From: Maylandia zebra | Taxonomy: Eukaryota > Chordata > Actinopteri > Cichliformes > Cichlidae | Length of the DNA stretch: 64,000 nt | Assembly: GCF_041146795.1 (NCBI RefSeq) | Contig: NC_135172.1 | Coordinates: 12,824,137 to 12,888,136, forward strand | Reading direction: 5' to 3' | Shown: one piece after another, positions 9,784 to 20,594 of the stretch | How positions within the stretch are numbered: the first letter of the stretch is position 1 | Layout of the letters: the number at the start of each line of letters is the position of its first letter | Program-made: the position numbers and the translations under genes | Notes under the pieces: model-generated | Told to the model about the DNA's origin: nothing | Database searches by the model: none | Seen by the model: the letters and a program-made list of their open reading frames with translations, nothing else

Positions 9784-12700
9784 CTGGTGGACTGAGCCGC
9801 CTCACCTTTCACCTGGCTCACGTCACACACCTGGAGAGACTCGACCTCCACCTGTGTTGCCTCACGCGAGATGATCTAGAGGCTCTGAGTCAGTTGCTAC
9901 CAATCTCACACGCCGGACACTAATCGCATGCTCGCTGCAGCAGTCATGTGACTCGTTGTTTTTCAGTCCAGGTGCTGCCCTCTCTCACTGCACTGACCGA
10001 GCTTGATGTGTCATCCAATAAGGAAGTGGGAGGTGTGGTCCACCTGCTGGTCTCCGCCCTCCCTGCGACACAAATGAGGCGGCTGCCATTCAACAGCTGC
10101 TACATGAGCAACGAGTCCTTCACTGCTCTGGGTAACACACACACACACACTTGTTTATTTATAGAAGTTTTCCTTCAAGTCATTCTCCCCGAATACCTCT
10201 TCCACCCTCTAGCCTGAAATGGTGAAAACTTTGTGTTTATGCATCAGCCCTGGCGGTGTCCTATCTGCGCACGGTGGATATTTCCTGGTGTAAAGTGGTT
10301 GGCGGTCACTTGGCGCTCCTGCTGGATGCTCTGCAGCCATCAGTCATCAGCGAGCTCCGTCTTTGCAGCTGCGAGCTCACCACTGATGACATGCTACATC
10401 TGGGTAACTAACACACAATGACATTATACTTTTTCTTTTTTGGTCTGTAGTGGATCATTAGGCTGCATAAATGTATATTAAGACAAGTAAAGCCTGAAGG
10501 AAATTGATATTTCTTTCATTTATTTCATGCTGCCAGCATCTGTAGCTGTCGTATAAAACAAAACAATGAAACTATTCGGTGTTATTTTTGTCTCCATCAG
10601 AAACATTGTGAACAAAACAGTAATGAAGGAAATTGCCTTCCCGGGTTTCCTCCGTGGCGTGAGCTATAAGCAGAGTTCTGTCCTTTCCTTCTAAGATTCC
10701 TAATTATTTAAAGTAACACTCAGGTATGCCATTCAGCGTGTTAGTACGAGCTCGGGAGCAGCTTGGGAGAACAAGAAAACAGAGACTGCTTTAGGTTGCC
10801 TTCCCAATCGACTCAAAGGTTTATTTGATACACAGCAGTTTATATAGATGAAAAAAAAGGTTCGTGTGTCAGCTTTCCCAGTTCAAACCGGTACAGACCA
10901 AATAAGGAAACGTCTTCCTGCCTTGTGAGCCAAGAAGTATCCTGTGTGTAGTTTATCAGTTCAGCTATAATTTATGATCATCCCAGCAAAATACACTCCT
11001 AGACATAAAATACAGAGTTCTTTCATCAGTGAATTCTGAAACAAACCACCTAGCCTTTAACGAGCCTTTTCCAGGAGATAAAGAAAAAGGGAGGATGGGA
11101 GTAAGGAAGTGGTCTCATCTCTGTGGTGTTTTCGACCTTCTGGTACCAGCCTGTGAGTCCTACACATTAATTCTTGGGTCACAGAGAAAGAGAAAAACAA
11201 CTAGTAGATCGGCCTTATTGAGTAACAGTTTTCCTGTATAAAACAATATCCTGTAAATGCTAACCGTGGTATCAAAATATCATAACAGTTCTCCCCTTTT
11301 ATCATGTAATGATAACATAGTATAAAGACAGAATGTAATAACATAATATAAAGATAAATCATAAATGTGAAACAAATCATAAATGTAACTGGTCCTTCGA
11401 GCAAGCTTAATATCAAAATTGGAAAAAGAAGAAAAGAAAAAGAAGAAAACGTCATTCTCTTCTTTGACAATTGAGTAATTCACAATCTAATGCTCAATAC
11501 ATACATCAGGATCATCGATGACATCTGACACATAATCTGGGTCAATTTGTGCCAATTGCAAATACATTGAAGTAGCTGTACTAGTAGCCATACGGGTTAT
11601 CATTGAACGTACACAGGATACCACACAACAGACAATAATCATCAAAAACATGCTGCAACGGTTACAAAGGCTACAATTAGTTCCTTCCATCTTCCAAACG
11701 TGTCCTGTAGCCACTTATGTAGCCACTGACCGTGACCTGTATTGGCAATTAGTTCTATCTGCAATGCTTCAAGTTTATTCATAGCTTGTGTGAATGAACC
11801 GTTAGGAGCAGTATTATTGGGAATGAAAGTACAGCATACATCAACGGTTACTAGACCACAGGTACCGGTCCAATTAACAGGTAAAGCTAATCTAAGGGTA
11901 TTATTGCACAACCAATAAGCATGTGGGATTGGTCTAGTTAGGCGCGTGACCATGTGTGATTTAACTAACTCCCCCCAGTCAGTGTCATTCAATACACCGT
12001 CTGGGGGAACAATGATTGATTCTCTGCTCGAACTTGAACTGTGTGTGTGTTCCTCCAGATATGATACAACTTCAGCCATAGAGACAGCTAGCCATGTCTC
12101 ATTACAGCGTGCACCTGGGGAGTCAGAGAAGAATGTATAGTTATCCTTTGTATAATCTATGTGTGTGTCTGGGCCAGTTAACTTTAGTCTGCGCAGACAT
12201 ATCATACTAGTATTAAAATGGAGAGGGATCTGTCCTAAGGGCAGTGAGGGCTTTAACCTATTCTTAGGGCGTTTCATTGGGGCGCAGGTCCCTGCGGTGT
12301 CATTAGATAACTTCAATAATTCGCCTAATGGAGTCTCAGGGTTAGTTCGTGTGTGTGTGTGTGTCTAAGTAAGCAGTCGAGAGGGCTCAGAGTCAACTGT
12401 AAAGCGTCTTTAAAGAGAGCATTATTTCCGCTGATTTTCTCTAGTCCCTCAGTGAGGGGGAAACCGGATATGGGGTATCCTACTATTACCTGTTCTGGAT
12501 TAGCCTTTGAACAGACATAACAGTTACTGTTTCCTAAATCACGAGCGGCTGTTCTGGCATTTTCATACCAGGCGTTAGCTCCTGCTCTAGAGGGTGCATA
12601 AGATGGTTTATTAGTGGCGTCTATGTTGCTATTTACTGATTTTAGGGAGCGTGAGGAGTGCATTAAGTAGGTGTCTTGCAAAATAGAACATGAGGTATCG

Positions 12701-15700
12701 TCAGCAAAATATGACCTGCAGAAATGTGAACATGGTTGCAGTTTACAATACAAAATAGCAAAGAGAAATCCTAAGGTTAATGCGATAGATATGATAAATA
12801 ACCTAAATATATAAGAAAGTATATAAGAAAAACAGTTCTTCAGTTGTCTCCTGGCCTGGTCCCAGGTTCGAGAGACACAGAATAAGCGCCGTATGATGAC
12901 AATGGGCATTTCATTTTCTCCATTATCAGGATGAAATGAGTCTGGCTTTATCAGGTTAGACATCATGTGGTACTTTTGGCTTTCTGTTCCTGCTGCATGT
13001 TTGAGTACCTTGTTGTTGTTCTTTCAGACGTTGTGTCTTAATCAGTGATTGCGTGTGTGTATGTAACTTTTGGATCCGGGCGCTGGCTCGCCTGAGATGT
13101 CATCTACCCGTGTGTGTTTATTTGCTCTAGTTCCGGGCGCTGGCTCGCCGGAGATGTCGTCTGCTTGATCCGACGCCTGAGATGGTCCGATTGGGCTGGT
13201 CTTAACCCTGCTGGCATGAATCCACTGAGGTTGTCCGTCTGTGAGGATGCTGGTTCTTCGTCACTGCCAGTAAAGCCTGGGGGCTGGAACACGCGGCCTC
13301 CCAGAGTGTCCTTGGTTTTAGTGGCTTCTCCAACATGCGTCTCCTTGTCTCCACTGGTGGAACTGTGGAGGGGAAAAGCTGAGAGAGACAAACTTTCTGA
13401 TAGTTATTATTCAGTTTTTCTACCAGGTTGTGAACATCAGTGGACAATGCAATATACATCACCTTCTACTAGCGGTGCCCCTCTGGAAGCTGACCATGGT
13501 GTTGGAAATAGTCTTATTTCAAATGGAGATAATTTGGTTACTGCAGATGGAGTCATTCTAATCTCACACAGGACTTGAGGAAGTAATTTGACCCAGGTCA
13601 TTAAAGTTTTAGCACACTTTTGAATTACTTCTAATGTGAATGAAGATCCTCTATCACTGTTAATCTGGTGAGGTATTCCGAATCTGGGTATTATTTCATT
13701 GCTCAACTTTTGACAGACTACTTCTGCAGTTTCTTTTGAGGTTGGATAAGCTTCTACTCATTTACTAAATTGATCCACTATTACCAGTAAGTACTTGATG
13801 CTTCCTTGCGCTGGCATATGTGTAAAATCAATTTGTAATGTATGAAATGGAAAATCTGGTTATGGTAAATGCTGATGTTTTGCTTTTGAGCTACCTACAT
13901 TAGTTCGCGCACATGTTAGACAGGTTGCTAATATGCTTTTTACTGCATGTCATGTTTTCTCAATTACAAATCTTGATTTTATTGCCCCTATTACCCCTCT
14001 TTGTCCGACATGACTCACACAGTGAAAATGTCGGGCAAGGACTGGCAGCAGGGAAGATGGGAGGGCAATCAAACCCTTAAGATTTTGTATAAGCCATCTC
14101 TGTCATCTAAGGTACAGTCATTATTCTATGCAGAGGCTTGCTTTTGTATGAATTTTAAATCAACATTTCTTTCTAAATAGTCTGGGAGTGTAACAAGTGG
14201 CAGCTGTAGGGGCACAGATAATACTTCCTGCGGAGGTGGGAGCTGTGATGCAGCTGCAGCCTTGGCTGTCACGTCTGCTAAAGCATTACCTGTTGCTTCG
14301 TCTGTGTCAGCTGTACTGTGTCCTTTCGTTTTTACAACTGCAACGGCCGATGGCAGCTGTATAGCCTGCAAAAGTCTTTTAACAAAATCAGAATTTGCAA
14401 TTTATTTTCCATCAGCAGATCTAAATCCTCCCTGTCTCCACAATGTGCCAAAGTCATGCACAACGCCAAATGCATAGCGGCTGTCTGTGTAAATTGTCAC
14501 ATGCTTATCCAAATGTAGCTCACAGGCGCGTATTAAAGCCATGAGCTCTGCTTTTTGTGCTGAGTGAAATGGTAATGAGTGAGCCTCTAGTATGATGTCA
14601 GGCAATGTCACCACTGAATAGCCACAAAGAAATGAGTTGTCACTCGGCCTTGAACAGGACCCGTCCACATAAACCGTGGCTGAGTCTGGGATAGGTGTTT
14701 GCTCTAAATCTGGACATGGTGCTGTGGATTCCTGTATACGTGTCATGCAGTCATGATCGTCAAGCCTGTCTGAGCCATCCTGTCGGTCAGAAGAACACAG
14801 AATAGTATCAATAAATGTCATGGCGAATCAGGTGTGCTGCTCGCTTTTATAGTGAGATTTGCATATGTTGTTTAGTTATGTTTGCTACAATGGTCGTGAC
14901 CTGGTGATTGGTGTGTAGAATAGTGTCATGTGAGAGTGTGAGCTTCCCGCAGTCCCTTATCATGATAGAGCAAGCTGCTACTGCCCTCAGGCAGGCCGGC
15001 ATTCCTGAACAATTCAGGCAGCACCTTTGAGTGGCGGAGGTCAGCACTCCCTGTAATGCATTGAAAGAGGCAGTCATTTCTGTGGACCACAGTATTCGAG
15101 GAGGCTTGTCTTTTTTTTTTACAACAGTCACGCAGAATGTGGTCATGAAAAGAACAGTCTGGTATCCACTGTCTGCAATAGTTCACCATGCCTAGGAAGG
15201 ACAACATTTCCTTCTGTGTAGTGGGACGAGGGACGGAGGTCACAGCTTTGACCCTGTCTGCAGTCATGGAACGTTTTCCGTGAGACAGTGTGAATCCCAA
15301 ATATTGAACAGAAGTCTGACAGTACTGCATTTTCTTTGCAGATGCTTTGTGGCCAGTCTTTTGGAGGTGCTGGAGAAGCATGTGTGTAGCAGTTTGACAT
15401 AGTTTTTCACTTTCAGCACAGAGGGGAGGTCATCCACATGTGGATCAGGGTGCAGCCCTGGAGGAGTGAAGCACCATTGAGAAAGCAGCAGAGCTGTCTA
15501 TCATGCCTTGGGGCAAACGAGTCCAAGTGTACTGCTTATTTCTATGTGTGAATGCAAATAACGGCTGTGTGTCTTCATGCACAGGTACTGAAATCCACCA
15601 CGGTAAAGTGTGTATGCAATGCATGTCAATATGCTGTGAACATCTGAAACGAGAGGTGGCAGAGGAATGTTGACTGCATTAATTTGCCTTAAGTCTTGTA

Positions 15701-18700
15701 TGAAACGCCATACGCCAGGTTTGTTAGGCTTTGGCACAGGATTGACAGGAGTGTGGGCTTTATTACTCCTGTAGTCAATAAATCTCCTGTGATGACATCT
15801 AGGGCTGCGGCTTTTTCCGTGGAAATGGGATGCTGCTTGACATATACTGCTTGTTGTGTTTTAATAGGTGTACGTGATAAAGTGTACAGTCAATAAATCC
15901 TATATCATTCTCACTTTTAGACCACAATGTCATATTCTGGTATTCAGCTGGCAATGTAACTGCAGAAATAGTACAGTGGATAGGGTAGGTTAGATCTATG
16001 TGACGACATGGTGTAGTTATGTCATAAACTATGTCTGAGTTATGTGACAAAATCACTGTTTGACCTTCACTTGTGTGAGCAGTTATCATGTTGTTGAACA
16101 GTGTGAGAGAAACAAAAGTGTGGCTCCCAGTCATGGGATTACCTGTTAGTGGCGTCTGTACACGTTTTTTTTGGCACAGTGTGTGACATAGAGTACCGGA
16201 CAAAAAGGATGTTGAGTTCATTCTCTGCTGAGGGTCCAGCTGACACAGAGGATGTTCCTTCTCCATCATGTCGGTACATAGGGCAGAGAAAACATAAGCT
16301 GTTATCAGTGTCAGCAAACATTTCACCCTTTGTGTTAAATTAAATACACAAATTCATTTTTGCTTTGGGTGTCTGCGGCTGCTGGAAAACTGAGCTAAAT
16401 TTGCACCTCTAGCTTGTCCAACAGTGCATAAAGCGTTTTATGAATACTAGGATAGATTCATCAGGCTTCTGTTTACACATAGTTACTGCATTTAAGTCAA
16501 TTTTGTCTCTGGACATTGTTAGCAGGAATTTCTTTAGATTCTTAAAGAAATCGGCGACTTTGTCATTATTTACCCTCCTTTTGTCCATAGCGGTAACATT
16601 TGATGCATCACGTCGCGGCATTCTATCATATATTTTCTACAGGACTTTTTAAGCAGACTACTTTTCTTATCACAAATGATATTCAACATTTCTACTGACC
16701 TGTTTTCTGGCGATAATCGTTCGGGATAAGGCTCCGAAAAGAAATTAGAATGCATTGAACTTCTTAAGTTGTAAACAAAGTCAGTCACATAAGCACTCCC
16801 GCATGTTCTGGATACGTGATCATGGACGTCTTCACCGATTCGCGGACGTAGGTTACACGTAACCGGAAATGGGAGTTATACTGAGCCGTTATTTGAGACT
16901 TTATTTTGTATTTTATTAATTTTTGGTTTTACAGGTACTTTAGATTTTTTTATCGGACCTGTCTGTGGTCTTTGAATAATTCTGACCCATGTTCAGTGAT
17001 TTCCAGAGGGGTTTACACGCTAGGAGGATTTAGGTTAGTATTTTCGCTGCGGCACAGCTGAGGTCACTTTAAATTTATTGCTAGCAATTTTTTGTTTGTG
17101 TGAGCAACTCTCACTTAACAACAGGCAACTCCCTGTGTCTTTCTGCTTTTAATTTACTGCTTTTAACCCTTGAGACCCGTGTTTTTTCTTTTTTTGTTTT
17201 TTTTGTTTTTTTTGTTTTTTTAAAGAAAAATTAAACAATTAATTATTATTATTATTATTATTATTTACGTATAAATGTGTTGTGTCTTTCCACTTGATTA
17301 TAACTGATTTATTTATAACATTTTATATAAAAGAAAATTGTTTGATAGTGTTAATTTGGAAAGCCACAACTCTAGCGGGTCCACCAACACCACACAAGGG
17401 TTAATTTACTTTATTCGGGGACTGAGGAAGTCAGTCAGTGTATCTCTCTGGATCACTAAGTGAAACTTCGTCAGCATATCCCGTTTTTTTTTATGGATCG
17501 ATCACTGAGAGAGGTATAATAGGTCTTTATATAAATATGAAAGACGCATATTTACCTTCTGTCAGCCATCCCACTTCTGACACCAAGATTGAAGGAAATT
17601 GCCTTCCCGGGTTTCCTCCGTGGCGTGAGCTATAAGCAGAGTTCTGTCCTTTCCTTCTAAGATTCCTAATTATTTAAAGTAACACTCAGGTATGCCATTC
17701 AGCGTGTTAGTACGAGCTCGGGAGCAGCTTGGGAGAACAAGAAAACAGAGACTGCTTTAGGTTGCCTTCCCAATCGACTCAAAGGTTTATTTGATACACA
17801 GCAGTTTATATAGATGAAAAAAAAGGTTCGTGTGTCAGCTTTCCCAGTTCAAACCGGTACAGACCAAATAAGGAAACGTCTTCCTGCCTTGTGAGCCAAG
17901 AAGTATCCTGTGTGTAGTTTATCAGTTCAGCTATAATTTATGATCATCCCAGCAAAATACACTCCTAGACATAAAATACAGAGTTCTTTCATCAGTGAAT
18001 TCTGAAACAAACCACCTAGCCTTTAACGAGCCTTTTCCAGGAGATAAAGAAAAAGGGAGGATGGGAGTAAGGAAGTGGTCTCATCTCTGTGGTGTTTTCG
18101 ACCTTCTGGTACCAGCCTGTGAGTCCTACACATTAATTCTTGGGTCACAGAGAAAGAGAAAAACAACTAGTAGATCGGCCTTATTGAGTAACAGTTTTCC
18201 TGTATAAAACAATATCCTGTAAATGCTAACCGTGGTATCAAAATATCATAACAAGTAAAGTGAACAGGCATAAAGTGATCAGTTATCAATGGGTCCTCTT
18301 CCTCTGTGCAGCTGCCGTGTGCAGACGGGGCTGTCTCTCCTCACTCCGTGCACTGGATCTGTCCTACAACAGCTTGGTGGGAGACAACGGTTGGTGCAGT
18401 CTGTTTGCAGCAGGAGGTCTGGGCTCTCTGGAAGACGTGGATGTCAGTTTGCGACCTTCAACCTCTGCTCCGTGCTCAGCCTGGCTGCCCGCTCTGCTCC
18501 GAGCTCTGCCTCAAATGCCGGCGCTGGCTCGACTGGCCATGCAGAGGTGGACAGCTGACTGTCAGGAGAGAGAGCAGCTGAGGTACTGTCTGAAAAAGAG
18601 GAGCGTCCTGCTGGAAAGGGATCCAGATTTACAAGACACATCATCAGCATGTAAAGGGAACAGTCAGGAGAGCCTAGAAGAGAGTCCGCCTGAGGAGATT

Positions 18701-18724
18701 GGAGCTTTATTATTATTTTTTTAA
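9784..18724 (+). CDS. Leucine-rich-repeat gene (LRRC31-like?), four exons, split by an ERV
   Basis: Exons 9784-9888, 9967-10131, 10248-10403 and 18312-18724 join in one open frame with GT/AG borders and consistent phases. Each of the first three encodes about one LRR of the ribonuclease-inhibitor-like type: THLERLDLHL, LTALTELDVSSNKEVGG, YLRTVDISWCKVVGG and ISELRLCSCELTTDDM. The last exon carries LSSLRALDLSYNSLVGDNGW, then a non-repeat tail and a stop at 18722-18724. The spacing and the NKxVGG motif remind me of LRRC31, but this is tentative. The 5' part and start codon are not identified; exon a directly follows the HECT exons. A 7.6 kb retrovirus occupies the last intron. Coding frames are intact, so the gene could still be spliced if the retrovirus in the intron is tolerated. 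Confidence 0.6.
10619..10623. repeat. ERV target-site duplication, left copy (AGTAA)
   Basis: AGTAA directly before the left LTR; the same five bases follow the right LTR at 18254-18258. This shows a clean integrase-mediated insertion. Confidence 0.9.
10624..11287 (-). repeat. ERV LTR, left copy (3' LTR of the minus-strand element)
   Basis: 664 bases, TG...CA, followed at once by a pyrimidine-rich stretch (gttctccccttttatc) that is the polypurine tract on the minus strand. By reading I see no difference or indel relative to 17590-18253: the offset is constant at 6966. Confidence 0.92.
11288..11304 (-). promoter_or_regulatory. ERV polypurine tract
   Basis: Plus-strand gttctccccttttatca, purine-rich on the minus strand, directly beside the 3' LTR; it is the expected primer for plus-strand DNA synthesis. 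Confidence 0.75.
11642..12316 (-). pseudogene. ERV envelope, C-terminal part
   Basis: An open stretch of 224 codons on the minus strand. It has several N-X-S/T glycosylation sites, paired cysteines in a CCTFIPNN motif typical of a transmembrane subunit's disulphide region, a leucine heptad stretch before it ends, and the start of a hydrophobic segment (WKELIVAFVTVAAC) at the C-terminal edge. This fits the ectodomain and membrane-proximal part of a retroviral transmembrane subunit. The membrane anchor continues in another frame (11487-11714), so the frame is broken there. Confidence 0.65.
12325..12966 (-). pseudogene. ERV envelope, N-terminal leader and surface part
   Basis: 213 codons on the minus strand, beginning MMSNLIKPDSFH, with a cytoplasmic-looking N-terminus followed by a strong hydrophobic segment (about residues 48-70) and a Cys-rich stretch. 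This resembles a long signal-anchor leader of a retroviral envelope. It is separated from the downstream env frame by a change near 12320-12370, where a GT microsatellite lies. The env gene is thus in two frames and not functional as read. Confidence 0.55.
13075..13162. repeat. Imperfect 30-bp direct repeat inside the ERV
   Basis: A tccgggcgctggctcgcc-type unit occurs at 13075-13104 and again at 13132-13162, 57 bp apart. It lies between the pol and env remnants; the role is unknown. Confidence 0.7.
13437..13706 (-). pseudogene. ERV integrase remnant
   Basis: The minus strand encodes RFGIPHQINSDRGSSFTLEV, the part of the retroviral integrase core around the second catalytic Asp, followed by KLLPQVLCEIRMTPSAVTKL and SPFEIRLFP-type sequence typical of the integrase C-terminal half. 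Upstream integrase sequence (13707-14120) is present but contains stops and frame changes. Confidence 0.75.
14126..14821 (-). pseudogene. ERV RNase H domain, in two frames
   Basis: The block 14402-14821 contains ATVYVDGSCS, a QKAELMALIRACEL helix and VTIYTDSRYAFGVVHDFG, carrying catalytic residues (D, E, D) of a gammaretrovirus-like RNase H. The next block (14126-14371) adds VVKTKGHSTADTDEATGN, the final His/Asp region. The two blocks are in different frames, with an in-frame stop near 14400. Confidence 0.8.
14847..15930 (-). pseudogene. ERV reverse transcriptase remnant
   Basis: Pieces in several minus-strand frames. The N-terminal fingers region lies at 15610-15737 (KPNKPGVWRFIQDLRQIN). 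A degenerate active site reading HVDDL instead of YVDD lies near 15430. The connection region lies at 15150-15381 (KKMQYCQTSVQYLGFTLSHG and MLSFLGMVNYCRQWIP). Stops and at least two frame changes separate the blocks. Confidence 0.75.
15799..16326 (-). pseudogene. ERV pol 5' segment upstream of RT
   Basis: A 175-codon open stretch on the minus strand. Near its C-terminal end, PAEYQNMTLWSKSENDIGFI resembles the spacer just before RT in gammaretrovirus-like pol, so I place it as protease-to-RT linker sequence. A clear protease active site (DTGA-like) is not visible. The N-terminus looks mildly hydrophobic but is probably not a true signal peptide. Confidence 0.45.
16400..16790 (-). pseudogene. 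ERV gag (capsid) remnant
   Basis: Two overlapping minus-strand frames. One carries SSLLKKSCRKYMIECRDVMH with MLPLWTKGG, the other VADFFKNLKKFLLTMSRDKI and KQKPDESILVFIKRF. The last resembles the major homology region of a retroviral capsid. Gag is normally about 1.5 kb; only about 0.4 kb is recognisable, so most of gag has been deleted. Confidence 0.5.
17573..17589 (-). promoter_or_regulatory. ERV primer-binding site (tRNA-Leu type)
   Basis: Directly inside the right LTR the minus strand reads TGGTGTCAGAAGTGGG, complementary to the 3' end of a tRNA-Leu including CCA. It marks the element's 5' side and fixes its orientation. Confidence 0.8.
17590..18253 (-). repeat. ERV LTR, right copy (5' LTR), followed by target duplication
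   Basis: Same 664 bases as 10624-11287; followed by AGTAA at 18254-18258, the second target-site copy. Confidence 0.92.
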
Positions 18725-20044
18725 GTCTCTGTTACCACAAGAAGGTCAGTGTTGACGTCAGCTGCATCACGTCTGATGTAAACTGTGTCACACGTGATGG
18801 TTTCAGGGAATACTGGGAACTTACAGAGTTAAGCACAGCTGGTGTGGGTTATCATATTTGTCGTCTCTCACCTTGGCTGCAGGGTCTGGGTCTTTCCAAT
18901 GCAGCAGTCCTAACACTTGAGACACACATGCCGAGAAGTGGGGATACCTGGAAATGGACAAAGGCTTTCAGCAGAGTTTTAAAGCAGCTATTCAGGAAAA
19001 GAGCTGTGAATTATCTGCATACCTTGTTAGGTAATCAGCTATTTTGGGGTTCTTTAACAAATCAACCAAAAGGTCGACTGAGTATTTTCTCGTCAGAGTA
19101 CCTTCACCGTTCACGATGATGTTGAGCACAAGCTGGAGCGTTTGATGGATGTTCTTTGCATCAAAGAGCTACGAGGAAATCCCAGAGAGTAGAGACAGGA
19201 TATTATGTGAATCAGCATGAATGTTGTTTGTTGTTCAACAGATAAAAACAAGAAGAGAAAATAGAAACAAAGTAAAAAAGGAACAATTGTTTCTGCCGTT
19301 AAGAAAAAAAAATTGAGTCATGGCAGAGACCTGCAGAAGTCTTGAGTCTCATTTGATGACATTTTGTCAGATTGCCTTGTAATTTAAAAAAAACAAAACT
19401 GTTTTTTGAGCAAAAGTTCTCCAGGTTTTTTTGGAGTTCTTTCAAAGTTTTCTTATTTTTGGACGTTAGCTGCTTTTTCACTCTTTTTCAGTCCAGTCTG
19501 TGCATCTGAACATTTACAGAAAGATTTCTTTGTTTCGTCTTTAGACACTTTGTTAAACGCAGATCCCAGCAGAGTTCGCCTACCTTCTCTCCAACCTTCT
19601 CAGGTTTTGTGGATATTATACATGGTTATGCTGAGGATATGTCGGCTACTTTCCACTGGAAATGCCTTTTGGTTAAACTGTCAGCGAGGAATTTGCACTG
19701 TTACATTTTTATATAACTTTAATGCAAAAAAAACAGCTGCTTGTTTAAGTGAAAATACACTGATGGGGTTTTTTTCTATTCATGAACAGGAGTGTGATCA
19801 GTTTAATAAAAGAAAAAATAACCATAACCAAGATATGAGGGGAAATCTTGGACAAATACAAGCAGACTGGAGCAGCCAGCGTTCAAAACACCGACGTTCA
19901 AGGTAACAGAAGGTTCCCGAGCCACATCCACCCAGCTGGTTTCTGTGTTTCTTGTGTATTTGTGTACACTGTGACTTCATGGCTGTCTTGGGCTCCAGCT
20001 CTTGTTTTGGTGTCTCATTAATTTGATTTAATGTCCTGCTTAGT
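18725..20044. other. No gene recognised
   Basis: Region after the LRR gene stop. Short ORFs (for example 18844-19119 and 19406-19906) show no family resemblance and contain low-complexity stretches. The sequence is AT-rich from 19200 on. Confidence 0.5.
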
Positions 20045-20518
20045 GATAACATCACTCTTGGCCTCCCTGCACTGGCTTCCAATTGAATTTAGGATTCATT
20101 TTCAAGTTCTTTTATTGGTTTTTAAATCTTTAAATGGTCTGGCACCTGCTGAAGCCCTATGTCCCCACTCGTTCGCTCCGGTCAGCTGAGCAGCTGTTGC
20201 TCTCAGTCCCCAAATCACGGCTGAAACTGAGAGGAGACCGAGCGTTCTCTATCGTGGCTCCTAAGCTTTGGAATAATCTTCCTCTTCACATTAGGCAATC
20301 GACATCAGTGCTGGTTTTTAAATCCAGATTGAAAAAGCATTTTTATTCACTGGCTTTTGACTCAGTGGTTGACTGACTTGTATTTTATTGTTTTTCGCTA
20401 TGTTTATTATTGTATCGTATTTATTATTCTTATGGTATCTATTATGTTTCTATTGTTCAGCAGTTTGGTCAGCCTTGTGTGTTTTTAAAGTGCTATATAA
20501 ATAAACAATGATGATGAT
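20045..20518 (+). mobile_element. L2-type LINE 3' end
   Basis: The plus strand encodes LHWLPIEFRIHFQ, then LVFKSLNGLAP and, after a frame change, RGDRAFSIVAPKLWNNLPLH and SVLVFKSRLKKHFYSLAF. This is the conserved C-terminal end of L2 (Maui-type) reverse transcriptase proteins. The tail ends in an AATAAA-like region and a (TGA)n run, typical of the 3' end of these LINEs. The 5' part is truncated. Confidence 0.8.
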
Positions 20519-20550
20519 GATGAACATAGTAACGTGTGTTGGGTTGCTCA

Positions 20551-20594
20551 GTCTTCAGACTCACTGTCAGACTGATTAGACAGTGAGTCTGAAG
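20551..20594. repeat. Hairpin-forming inverted repeat
   Basis: cttcagactcactgtc and its reverse complement gacagtgagtctgaag are separated by about ten bases. No neighbouring gene explains it. Confidence 0.7.

Larger units (their letters stand above)
8135..10072. repeat. Inverted-repeat arm B
   Basis: Reverse complement of 1-1936, including exons, intron and the Tc1 relic. The inner border is near 8135. The outer border cannot be defined because arm A is cut by the window start, so the repeat may continue past 10072 into the LRR gene and even the retrovirus. Confidence 0.95.
10624..18253 (-). mobile_element. Endogenous retrovirus, defective, identical LTRs
   Basis: A 7.63 kb provirus on the minus strand, bounded by two 664-bp LTRs and a 5-bp target duplication (AGTAA). 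Next to the right LTR (the element's 5' side) is TGGTGTCAGAAGTGGGAT on the minus strand, an 18-base primer-binding site for tRNA-Leu. Order along the element is leader, gag remnant, pol (RT, RNase H, integrase) and env, then polypurine tract. RNase H resembles the gammaretroviral type. Gag is short and pol is broken by several frame changes and stops, so the copy cannot encode a complete virus. It is inserted in the final intron of the LRR gene in antisense orientation. Identical LTRs suggest recent insertion despite the damaged genes. Confidence 0.93.

Noticed and set aside
15799-16326. A second envelope surface gene inside the ERV, because the frame starts with a hydrophobic stretch and has N-X-S/T sites
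   Set aside because: Its C-terminal part has the LWSKSENDIGFI-type spacer just upstream of RT in gammaretrovirus-like pol, and it overlaps the start of RT. It is better placed as pol 5' sequence.
19406-19906. 166-codon frame as a host gene
   Set aside because: It has no recognisable domain, is low-complexity and AT-rich, and lacks splice or promoter support.
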